From contig NZ_JAMYFE010000103.1 of assembly GCF_024129865.1 (NCBI RefSeq), positions 1 through 64,000 of the forward strand: DNA of 64,000 nt, given 5' to 3'. This DNA comes from Stieleria tagensis (GTDB taxonomy: Bacteria; Planctomycetota; Planctomycetia; Pirellulales; Pirellulaceae). The notes beneath the pieces were generated by a model. The model ran no database searches and was not told where the DNA came from. It worked only from the letters and a program-made list of their open reading frames with translations. Made by a program: the position numbers and the translations under genes. Below, piece by piece: positions 18,684 to 26,853 of this stretch (its first letter is position 1; each line of letters begins with the position of its first letter).

Positions 18684-21596
18684 TCAATACACGTAGACGA
18701 ATTCGTTGCAGTTAAGAATCACAAGGCAGAGATCGGCCAACGCTCGCACGTGGCGATCCACCTCGCTGGGTTGCAGGTCCGGCTCGAATGCTTGGTTGGC
18801 AAACAGCTGCTCCTGAAACGAGAAGTCCTCTCCCGTATTTTCTTCGACTGCCTCACGTTTGACGGTCAGCAAGACGGGAGGACTTGGCCGCGCCTTTGCC
18901 GGCAGCGACTCCTCAAGTGTCTTCCAATGGGCAAGCAGTTCGCCAGATTCTTCTTGAGTGGGTCGGCGTCCCAGCGTCAACAGGAAACATTGCTCGATTG
19001 CCTCGGCATTTCGGTCGTCGGGAGTCGATTTTTCAACCGCCTTCCAAACGCGATTTGCAAGTGCCAGTGCTCGTGAATAGGTGTTCTGGCCGTTGAACAA
19101 GCTAAACACTTGCGGCGTGACCGTTGATGCCTCACGTCGTTCACAAGAAAAGTCAGGAGCCGGCGAATTAAAGACTTCTAGCATCGGATGCATCAGACCT
19201 CGCAGGCGAGTCACATAGATCGAACGCCGATGCCGCTGCTGCGGTTTAGGATTGGGCACCCATGCAGGGGCAAACGTTCCCATCACCATTCGCGGCTGCA
19301 GGGCGACCTCAATGTTGATTTCGGGTCGGCAGGGGATGCCGCCCAGTTTCGCGTTCAGTTCGCCGCTGACCGAGAGCATGCCGTCACGCAGTTCTTCAGC
19401 GCTAAGTCGACGAGGATGAAAAACCGCATAGGAATGACCCAACGGATCAAGCTTCGCCAACCGTTCGGGCGCCCGATGCGCCGATGATCGTCGGTAGGCC
19501 TCGGACAACAGGATCCGGCGATGAAGTTTTTTGATGGACCAGCCGTCTTCCACGAAGGTCGATGCAAGGTAATCAAGCAGTTGCGGATGGGTCGGTTTTC
19601 CTCCGGTTGCACCGAAGTTGTTTGGATTTGCTGCGAGAGGTTTGCCGAAGTGCCATAGCCAGAGTCGGTTGACAATGACTCGCGTTGTCAGCGGGTTATT
19701 CGGATCTGCTACCCAATTGGCAAAGGCTGTGCGTCGCCCGTCGATGCTGCGGGGGATTTCGACGGAAACCAGATCGTTGACAACGCTCAGTGTGCCGGGG
19801 GCAACCGGTTCACCCTGGGCGAACGGATCGCCTCCGGTGTGAATGCAGGAATGTTCCAGTTCGCCGCTTGTCCGGTCCTTTGGCATTCGCAGCGGAGCAT
19901 AAACGGCATCGATTTTGGGTGTGTGTCCGTTGTAGACCGACAACGCAAACGGCTGATACCGATCCATTTCCCATTTCAGTCGCTCCATTCCTTTTCGTGC
20001 AACGACATTCGTGCCGATTTGATCGGGCGTGAGACCGACCTGCTTTGGTGGATATTCCTCCTGAGGGATGTTCTGCTTGCGAAATTGTGTTCGGACGTAG
20101 CCGAATGGTTCGATGCGTTTCTCCTCGGTGGCTTTGGCAATCGCATCGTCCCAACGTTTCTTTTGCTGACGAATGACTTTCTTTTCATTTTTCGAAGCGT
20201 CATGCAGACGTTGGTTGAACCACGCTTGAGCGTTTTTCAACAGCTGGGCGTGAGTCTCAACCAGAACGTCGATGTATGCCTGTCTTCGTTTCTGCAGGAT
20301 TTCCTGTTCCTCGAATCCGCTAGTGTTCTCGTCATCAAGAAAGGCGGCTTTGCGATCGGCAATTTGGGTCGTGGCGAACACTGCCTGAATGGAATAGTAG
20401 TCGCGAGTCGGAACGGGATCGAACTTGTGATCGTGACAGCGAGCACATTGCAGGGAATGTCCAAAGAATGTCTCTCCAACGCTGTTGGTGACATCATCAA
20501 GAAACCTTTGCCGCGCAACTTTGGGCACTTCCATCCCAGTCAGTTCCCACGGTCCCATCCGCAGAAAGCCCGCCGCTACGACCATCTCCGGATCGTCTGG
20601 GTTGATTTCATCGCCCGCGATCTGTTCACGAATGAACTGATCGTAAGGTTTGTCGTTGTTGAACGAACGAATCACATAGTCTCGGTACCGCCATGCGTTG
20701 CCACGTTCGTAGTCATTGGCAAAGCCAGACGAGTCTGCATAGCGAACGACATCCAGCCAGTGTTGTGCCATCCGCTCGCCGTAGCGTGGTGAGTTGAGCA
20801 AACGGTCGACGACAGTCTCAAAAGCTTTTGCGTCAGTACGCTTGTCGGCAACGAACGCATCGATCTCTTCCGGTGTCGGTGGAAGTCCAGTCAAATTAAA
20901 CGTCGCTCGCCGAATCAACACTTGACGCGAAGCAGGCGATGCGACGGACAGTCCGTCCGGCAAACGCTTGGCGATCAGGACATCGATTGCATTTTTTCCG
21001 TCAGCCGTTGAAAGCTCAACGTTCTTCACTGGCTGATAGGCCCACAGTCCCTCGGGATCGTACTTGCGGTTCGTCCAATCGCTCGCCAATCCGCCCGACG
21101 TTTTGACCGGAACGCCGTCTTCGGAGGACCATTTATTTGCGTGAGTCGATTCGATTTCCGTTCGACGATCGGTGTCCGGCCACACTGCGCCCGTTTCGAT
21201 CCATTCACGCATCCACTTAAGTTGTTCATCATCCAACTTCTCCGCCTCTTTCGGCGGCATCGCTGGCCAGTCGTCATGATCTCGCCGTGAAGCAAGATAA
21301 ATCGCGCTTTCATTTGGTTTGTTCGGCGTCACTGCAGGCTCGCCACTCTCACCGCCTCGCTCCAAGACGCTGGCGGATCGGAGGTCCAACGAACCTTCAA
21401 TCATTTCCGGGTCACCGCCATGGCATGCCATACACTTGTCTCGAAACAACGGGGCGATTCGCCGAACGAACAGAATCTCGGATCGTTCGGCGGCGCTGGT
21501 TTCTTCGCCAATTGTTTCCGGTAGTGGAAACGTCAACATGGTGAGCATGACCGACAAGATGATGGTTAATCTGGCGATGCTCGAAGGTGGAAGCAT
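18684..21596 (-). CDS. Planctomycete cytochrome with DUF1549 and DUF1553
   Basis: Exported protein of about 970 aa from ATG 21596, which opens a signal peptide (MLPPSSIARLTIILSVMLTM). A Planctomycete cytochrome C domain follows with CMACH near residue 55 and MPPKEAE. DUF1549 (NAIDVLIAKRLPDGLSVASP, HWLDVVRYADSSGFANDYE) carries a second haem motif CARCH near 384. DUF1553 lies at the C-terminus (AFANWVADPNNPLTTRVIVN, RRSIYVTRLRGLMHPMLEVF). An upstream in-frame ATG at 21815 overlaps the FecR stop as ATGA and would add 73 residues without signal character. Which start is used is uncertain; 21596 is preferred for the signal peptide. Electron transfer is inferred from the haem motifs. Confidence 0.9.
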   Translation of the reverse strand: MLPPSSIARLTIILSVMLTMLTFPLPETIGEETSAAERSEILFVRRIAPLFRDKCMACHGGDPEMIEGSLDLRSASVLERGGESGEPAVTPNKPNESAIYLASRRDHDDWPAMPPKEAEKLDDEQLKWMREWIETGAVWPDTDRRTEIESTHANKWSSEDGVPVKTSGGLASDWTNRKYDPEGLWAYQPVKNVELSTADGKNAIDVLIAKRLPDGLSVASPASRQVLIRRATFNLTGLPPTPEEIDAFVADKRTDAKAFETVVDRLLNSPRYGERMAQHWLDVVRYADSSGFANDYERGNAWRYRDYVIRSFNNDKPYDQFIREQIAGDEINPDDPEMVVAAGFLRMGPWELTGMEVPKVARQRFLDDVTNSVGETFFGHSLQCARCHDHKFDPVPTRDYYSIQAVFATTQIADRKAAFLDDENTSGFEEQEILQKRRQAYIDVLVETHAQLLKNAQAWFNQRLHDASKNEKKVIRQQKKRWDDAIAKATEEKRIEPFGYVRTQFRKQNIPQEEYPPKQVGLTPDQIGTNVVARKGMERLKWEMDRYQPFALSVYNGHTPKIDAVYAPLRMPKDRTSGELEHSCIHTGGDPFAQGEPVAPGTLSVVNDLVSVEIPRSIDGRRTAFANWVADPNNPLTTRVIVNRLWLWHFGKPLAANPNNFGATGGKPTHPQLLDYLASTFVEDGWSIKKLHRRILLSEAYRRSSAHRAPERLAKLDPLGHSYAVFHPRRLSAEELRDGMLSVSGELNAKLGGIPCRPEINIEVALQPRMVMGTFAPAWVPNPKPQQRHRRSIYVTRLRGLMHPMLEVFNSPAPDFSCERREASTVTPQVFSLFNGQNTYSRALALANRVWKAVEKSTPDDRNAEAIEQCFLLTLGRRPTQEESGELLAHWKTLEESLPAKARPSPPVLLTVKREAVEENTGEDFSFQEQLFANQAFEPDLQPSEVDRHVRALADLCLVILNCNEFVYVY

Positions 21597-21811
21597 GGTG
21601 TCGGCAGCCTCTTGCTGTTGGTTTTGCGAATGTAGCGACGGGATGTCGTCGATGCGATTGATCACGCAACGCCAATGGGACGTTTTTAAATTGCGATCTT
21701 GCATCGCACTGCTGCCGTGCGAGAGGGGCGGACGCAGGGCAAGCGGTAGGGGAAAGCCCGCTCCAGAAATGAGAGCCAAACTCTCCCGGAAGGAACGTAA
21801 ACACAGTCTTT

Positions 21812-23494
21812 TCATTCCGCGTTCTCCAGTATCGGAGCCACACTGCGCCACGTGGGGCCGATTCGCAATTCATCGACTAAACGGGCTGTCTTGCCTTCAC
21901 TGCTGAGCAGGATGAGATCCAGATTCGCGTCAAGTTCCACATCACGTGTCACAACATGCCACGTCGCTGGTTCCGCATAGTCCAGGACATCCATTTCTCC
22001 GTAGACCCGGAAATAAATTTCATCCTCGCCAGATTGCCGTGCCACGATCTTTCCGATCCAAAGCGTGGTTTGTTCTGCTGGCAGTACCAGAGGACTGGTG
22101 TGCGAGATGCCCGCACCTGTCCTGACGGTTGGTCGATAGCCGGGGCCATGTCCGAAACTGATCGATTGACCGTCAAAATCGTCAGACGAACGCAACGTCA
22201 ATCGCAAGCGTTCTCGTGGTCGATCGCGGTCGGTGCGGCGCTCGGTTTCTCGAACCATCAGACTGAAAAACACGACGCCATCCTGGTTGAGCCTGATCGG
22301 ATCCGCCATCGGTCGCAAATAGTAAACTCCGCCTCCGGGCAACTTGAGCGAACCAAGTCGCCCGCCGGGAACAGGCCATGTAACGTTCATTTCGCCATGG
22401 ACGATTTCAAAATAATCTGGCGAGGAACCCGTTGCCGGAAATTTGCGTTCCTTCGGCAAACGCTTTCTCCATGGACCAGCCCAGCCTGTGCCAACCACGC
22501 TGTCTCGTAGCGGAAGGATGCCAGGCGAATAGTTGAACCCTTCATAGGCGGTCAGCAAGTCTGATCGCGAGCGTGGATTGACACGCCGAATAAATTCTTG
22601 AAACCGCGGCGAATTCATCGGCACCGCACGCGGGCGACCGCTTTTGTTGATGGCAATGCCTTCACCGGCCGGCAATATCTTGGCAAGTTCGTCTTCAGTA
22701 TCAATCGACCGATAGCTGACTTCGCCATCAAGCACATGCACTTCCGTGTCGCCGATGCGATTCACTTTGACCGCAAACTCCGTTCCCAGATCGATCACTT
22801 CGCTTGTCGGTGTCGTGAGCGTAAATCCTTCAGCTTCCTCTTCCGCTCGGACCACGACATCGCCTAACAACAATTCAGCACTGCCGGCCGAATGCAGCAG
22901 AAGAGACGTTTCACCAGTCATCACAAGTTCTGCGCCGCCGTCAAATCGGATCACAGCGAGACCCGACTCCAAATCGAGCATTTGCGATGAAAGGCGTCGG
23001 CCTTCAGAAGGAGAATTGCTTGCGCGCCAGATGCAATTGTCCTCAAGCAGCACGGTTGCGATGTAGTGTTGTTCAGTTGACTGTGTATAGAGGTTGCCAC
23101 CGGTGGGCTGATTTGCACGACTAACAAAAAACCACGCCAGCCCACCAGCAAACAGAATGGAAACCGCTAGGGCAAACGCCAGAAAGGACTGCTGCCACCC
23201 CCGCGTCATTCCTTGCGGCACCAATTTGCCAGACCTTCCGCGAAGCTCTGAAAGGACGTCCCCCACAAACTGCCGGCTGTCATTTTCGACAATTGAAACC
23301 GTGTCGTCGACAAATTGCTGATCGTCAAACGGTTGCAGGGCGAATCCAAGTAGCCGGTGCTCTTCGTACAGGTCGCCCGCGTGCCGAAGCAGGTCTGAAT
23401 CCGATGCCAATAAATCCTGCAACGAGGCCAAACCCTCCTCGTTCAATTCACCTTCGAGGAATCGCGTCCACAACTCTTCAAATTGCTGAGACAT
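21812..23494 (-). CDS. FecR-domain membrane protein with C-terminal LamG-like region
   Basis: Putative sigma-factor partner of 560 aa. The cytoplasmic N-terminus (MSQQFEELWTRFLEGELNEE) is followed by one membrane helix at ~103-123 and a FecR-like beta domain at ~165-275 (TPTSEVIDLGTEFAVKV, EVHVLDGEVSYRS). A 250-residue C-terminal beta-rich part ends DELRIGPTWRSVAP. It is clearly paralogous along its whole length to the protein at 51289-53001, down to TTLWIGKIVARQSGEDEIYF against TTLWIGKIVSRANGEDEVFY. Its start overlaps the sigma stop (TAATG). The topology (inside, helix, outside sensor) fits an anti-sigma or signal receiver. Confidence 0.87.
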   Translation of the reverse strand: MSQQFEELWTRFLEGELNEEGLASLQDLLASDSDLLRHAGDLYEEHRLLGFALQPFDDQQFVDDTVSIVENDSRQFVGDVLSELRGRSGKLVPQGMTRGWQQSFLAFALAVSILFAGGLAWFFVSRANQPTGGNLYTQSTEQHYIATVLLEDNCIWRASNSPSEGRRLSSQMLDLESGLAVIRFDGGAELVMTGETSLLLHSAGSAELLLGDVVVRAEEEAEGFTLTTPTSEVIDLGTEFAVKVNRIGDTEVHVLDGEVSYRSIDTEDELAKILPAGEGIAINKSGRPRAVPMNSPRFQEFIRRVNPRSRSDLLTAYEGFNYSPGILPLRDSVVGTGWAGPWRKRLPKERKFPATGSSPDYFEIVHGEMNVTWPVPGGRLGSLKLPGGGVYYLRPMADPIRLNQDGVVFFSLMVRETERRTDRDRPRERLRLTLRSSDDFDGQSISFGHGPGYRPTVRTGAGISHTSPLVLPAEQTTLWIGKIVARQSGEDEIYFRVYGEMDVLDYAEPATWHVVTRDVELDANLDLILLSSEGKTARLVDELRIGPTWRSVAPILENAE

Positions 23495-24063
23495 TAGACT
23501 GCCTCTCCGGCGAACTTCTTTTCAACACAGTCGTGCAATTTCTGTCGCAGAACGAACAAGTGCTTCTTGATAGCCGCAACACTCCGATTCGATCGCTCGG
23601 CAATCTCAGCCAATGGAAGTTCTTTGCCGTACCGCAAGTCGAGAATTTCTCGTGCGTTACTTTCGACCGATTGCAGACATTCTCGTAGGTGCGTCAAACG
23701 AGTGGGCGATTCTGCAACGCCTTCCGTTCTTCGATCCAGTTCCTGGCTCAGTGCATGCGGCAGGTAGCGGCTGTGGTAATCAGCCATTCGTTTGAGCCGA
23801 GTGCATTCAGCCATCAATTGATAGCGAGCGATCGTGAATAGCCATGCCCGAAAGTCCGTTCCGATCTGGTAGTCGTCAATCCGTTTGAAAGCCGCGACGA
23901 AGGTTTGCTGTGCGACATCATCTGCATCGCCACCCGGTGGGCATCGCGAAACAATCCACGCACGAACCGGTCGCTGACAAACACGAATGATCTCCGCGAA
24001 AGCTTCAAGGTCACCACCGACAACCCGTCGGATCATCTCGTCCAAGATCGGGGACGTTGCCAT
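23494..24063 (-). CDS. ECF-type RNA polymerase sigma factor
   Basis: Sigma-70 ECF factor of 189 aa. Region 2 is seen in DADDVAQQTFVAAFKRIDDY and FRAWLFTIARYQLMAECTRL; region 4 in LPLAEIAERSNRSVAAIKKH and LFVLRQKLHDCV. The linker DYHSRYLPHAL is shared in form with the sigma at 50688 (DYHSKYVPEAL), so these two are close paralogues. A good ribosome site (AGAGG) precedes ATG 24063. It is the first gene of the long leftward operon and so probably directs the sulfatase, lyase and cytochrome genes below it. Confidence 0.93.
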   Translation of the reverse strand: MATSPILDEMIRRVVGGDLEAFAEIIRVCQRPVRAWIVSRCPPGGDADDVAQQTFVAAFKRIDDYQIGTDFRAWLFTIARYQLMAECTRLKRMADYHSRYLPHALSQELDRRTEGVAESPTRLTHLRECLQSVESNAREILDLRYGKELPLAEIAERSNRSVAAIKKHLFVLRQKLHDCVEKKFAGEAV

Positions 24064-24253
24064 CTACACCTCTAAAAAACAGCTAAAACTCGACAAAAAC
24101 GTGTGTATGCCCCAGAGATAACAGTTTCTAGATGGTGGTTACCCTAAAACCGCAACGATTGTTCACAGAGGGGTGCGCCGCCTGGATTCGAGCGGGACAT
24201 TCGCATTTGGTAGCCTAGCTTTTTGCAACGAGAGACCTCTAACCGGTCGCTGA

Positions 24254-24600
24254 GTTCCCAACGAGATTGGAGACAAAATCATCGATTACATCGGTCTTTG
24301 GAAAGACAAAACCGGCCTGCGGCGACCACGCTGATCGCTTGCATCGGATTGCCGCGAAGCACCTACCACACCGGGAAAGATCGCTACGGCAAACCAAACG
24401 ATCACAACGGCAAAATCCCGCGTGACTGGTGGTTGGCCGATTGGGAAAAGCAAGCCATCGTCGACTTTCACGACGCCCATCCATTGGAAGGTTATCGGCG
24501 TCTGACCTACATGATGATGGACGGCGACATCGTCGCGGCCTCACTGGCGACGGTCTTCCGAGTGCTCAGCGAAGCCCGGCGAATGGGCAAATGCTCGCTG
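24254..24600 (+). pseudogene. IS3-family transposase remnant (orfB-type, frameshifted, truncated)
   Basis: Fragments of an IS3-type integrase N-terminus lie in two frames. The first reads VPNEIGDKIIDYIGLWKDKT up to ~24321. After a one-base shift it continues ATTLIACIGLPRSTYH, NGKIPRDWWLADWEKQAIVD, FHDAHPLEGYRRLTYMM and VFRVLSEARRMGK to ~24594. The catalytic DDE core is missing. The second frame happens to run on into the peptidase gene and makes a false long ORF. The stretch 24064-24253 between the sigma gene and this remnant holds no gene; it must carry the sigma promoter. Confidence 0.8.
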
Positions 24601-24738
24601 AGCAATCTTGTTTCTCCTGCTTTTCCAAAGTGGGAGGGTACTCTTTTGACGGTAGCACAACGATCGCTAACCGGCGTCGCTACAATGTTTGAATGGCAGG
24701 GCATCCGATTGCGTTCAGAAAATGGGGAGACAATTGTA

Positions 24739-26202
24739 GTGAATCGAGTTTTTCTCTTTTACCTCACAATTTGCGCGTCGTCTTGGTTTACGCAAAGCTT
24801 CGGCGAGGAGAGGCCCAGTGCCGAGCCGAGCGTTGCAATGCTACTTCAAAAGTTCAAGGATTATTCCGGAGCTGAATTGGTCTTCGATCGAAACGATCTG
24901 CCGGAAGGCCGCTACCACGACGTGCTCAAACCGCTGAGCGACTCTCGCAAGAAATTAGCAGCCGAGATTTGCAATGAGGAAGCAAGAATGTACCCGCCCG
25001 GCTATTTTGGTGAAGTTGGCTTGAAAGCGGTAGGAATTTTCGAAGCCTGTGTATCAAAGTCCACCAGTGATCGGTCGAGACCGTATGACAGTCAACTTGG
25101 AGGTTATCGATTTTTCGGAATTTACAATGGAGTCAACGCAATTGCCGCGGCGTTTTATTCTGAAGGGCAGCTTGCACTCACATTTCACCATGAGGTGTTT
25201 CACCATGTCGATTCCACGGTCGATGGCGAAACTGGTTCTTGGAATCTGTCGACAGACGATGCCTTTTATCAGGCGGCAATTTCGGGATTGAGACCATATG
25301 CTTCTCCACCGATCGCTAATCTTGATCTGAGTGCGATCCGGGAACGGTGCATCGGTTTTACTTTGCAAGATTCGGTTAGCGAGTATGCCGCAAAGAATAG
25401 TCGCGAAGACCAAGCGGAGACGGCCAGGCATATCATGAGCATGCTTCCCAGCTCACTTGTGCAAATCATTGACCAACCCGAATTGGCAGGCAGTCAAAGA
25501 ATCATCCACGTCTTGGGTGAGTACGAAAAATCAGTCCCGGATGGACCAGGACTTGACTGGTTTGTTGACGTTGCGTTGGACCGTGCCCGGCGCGACGTTC
25601 AATCTGAGACAGTCGAACAACTGCTCATTCGTTTGAGAGCCTATGCAGACGGAGGAGCCAGCGGTTTTGAAGGCGTTGCTGAGGACCCGCAAGGAGCCCG
25701 GGACACACTCAAAAAGGTGGTCCGCTTAAAACCGGAAACGGTTCCTCCTAACGTAGAGGTGGAGTTGGTTGAACTTGCGTCGGACATCACTTCCGCGCTC
25801 TTGCAGCAAAGAATTCGACCTGATGCGTCAAATACGAGATTCAGAATTTGGGGAAGCGAAGATTCCCAAGGCGTAAACCGAACATTGCGTCGCGATGTTG
25901 TTCAGTTTGCTGCCGACGCTAAGCGGCTCAAGCTTATCTCGTCAATCCACCTTCCGGCATCCGACAAGCTGGTGGAACATCTAAAAAGATCGCATTTACA
26001 TAATCTTCGGCAGATCGCTGCCTATTTCGTGTTCATTGATGCGAATTGGACGATGACACCAGGCACACACGATGTCTTCGAGTCTACAAAGAAGTCTATT
26101 CTTCAGTGCTTTCAAGGGAGTGATGTCGATTTAATAGATAAATTACACACAATGGACTTCCGGGAGCTGGCAGATCCTAATACGAACATCGACCCATTGT
26201 GA
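24739..26202 (+). CDS. Secreted zinc metallopeptidase-like protein (HExxH)
   Basis: Protein of 487 aa if translation starts at GTG 24739, which has GGGGAG about 10 bp upstream and opens a signal peptide (NRVFLFYLTICASSWFTQSF). The zinc motif HEVFH is at residues 151-155, within TFHHEVFHHVDSTVDGE. A second conserved block about 65 residues later reads SVSEYAAKNSREDQAETARH; an acidic residue there would be the third zinc ligand, as in gluzincins of the anthrax lethal-factor-like (M34) type. The remaining 250 residues are not recognised. The frame is open upstream to 24223, but only through an IS3 remnant in another coding context, so the longer product is rejected. It stands alone, divergent from the sigma gene. 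Confidence 0.72.
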   Translation: MNRVFLFYLTICASSWFTQSFGEERPSAEPSVAMLLQKFKDYSGAELVFDRNDLPEGRYHDVLKPLSDSRKKLAAEICNEEARMYPPGYFGEVGLKAVGIFEACVSKSTSDRSRPYDSQLGGYRFFGIYNGVNAIAAAFYSEGQLALTFHHEVFHHVDSTVDGETGSWNLSTDDAFYQAAISGLRPYASPPIANLDLSAIRERCIGFTLQDSVSEYAAKNSREDQAETARHIMSMLPSSLVQIIDQPELAGSQRIIHVLGEYEKSVPDGPGLDWFVDVALDRARRDVQSETVEQLLIRLRAYADGGASGFEGVAEDPQGARDTLKKVVRLKPETVPPNVEVELVELASDITSALLQQRIRPDASNTRFRIWGSEDSQGVNRTLRRDVVQFAADAKRLKLISSIHLPASDKLVEHLKRSHLHNLRQIAAYFVFIDANWTMTPGTHDVFESTKKSILQCFQGSDVDLIDKLHTMDFRELADPNTNIDPL

Positions 26203-26213
26203 TTGCCAACTGA

Positions 26214-26585
26214 TTGAGAGTGACGTGAAGAGTGAAGCTTTCGCCTTGCTGGACGCCTGCCGAGCAAACTTGCAGGGCCCGAAAGGTCCCATGAAATTTT
26301 GAGCTCTAAATCGGCGACGTCGCTTCGCGAGCTTGCTAAGCACGAGGCAATTCTGCTTGACGGTGCGGTGCTAACCACCGCGGGCAAACTGCCATTCAAA
26401 GCCATCATTCATGTGGCCAGTATTAGCATGTGATAGCGATCAAGGGTAAGTTCGATCTGCCAGGCGTGTCGTAATTGGCATTGGCCCTGGAAAAGAAATT
26501 CAATTCGATTGCGTTGCCGCTAATTGCTGCTGGCAACGGCGGCGGGTTGCCCGGCACCGTGCTTGCTACGATGAACGATGAGTGA
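26214..26585 (+). pseudogene. Macro-domain (ADP-ribose-binding) pseudogene
   Basis: Two frames give pieces of a macro domain in the right order. HEAILLDGAVLTTAGKLPFK, then AIIHVASISM and a stop, start at 26341. From 26475, in a different frame, LALALEKKFNSIALPLIAAG and NGGGLPGTVLATMNDE end at 26585. These match the family pattern of GxxxTxAGxLPFKxIIHVA followed by SIALPLIGAGxGG. An earlier stop and the absence of a clean N-terminus confirm decay. The rest of the gap 26203-26853 holds no gene; its last ~250 bp must be the leader of the sulfatase gene. Confidence 0.65.
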
Positions 26586-26853
26586 AGTGGGCCCCAGCAT
26601 TCGGACCACAATCGCATTCCGCTGACTGTGCGCGTTTTCGAATTGTCGGTGCAAGTCCCGCCAAGAGATCGAAACGAATCCGGCTAACCTTTTCTTTTGG
26701 GCAGCGGGATGAGCGCCGTGGTCCATGGTGGATCGACGGGAGACTGACCACTACTTACCGATTCGCACCGTCAAAAGGAGGTCTGGCGGTCAACTTGAGT
26801 GAATCTTGACAGGCCTCAGATGCAACAACCGGCACAGATTAGCAAGAGTGACT

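Noticed and set aside
21700-21811. GC-rich stretch encoding FRESLALISGAGFPLPLALR as a dispersed repeat
   Set aside because: It looks like repeat-derived sequence, but no second copy exists in the window to support it.
24223-24738. N-terminal extension of the peptidase ORF as a genuine DNA-binding/transposase domain fused to a protease
   Set aside because: The transposase pieces switch frame at ~24321, the catalytic core is missing, and a GTG with ribosome site and signal peptide at 24739 explains the real gene.
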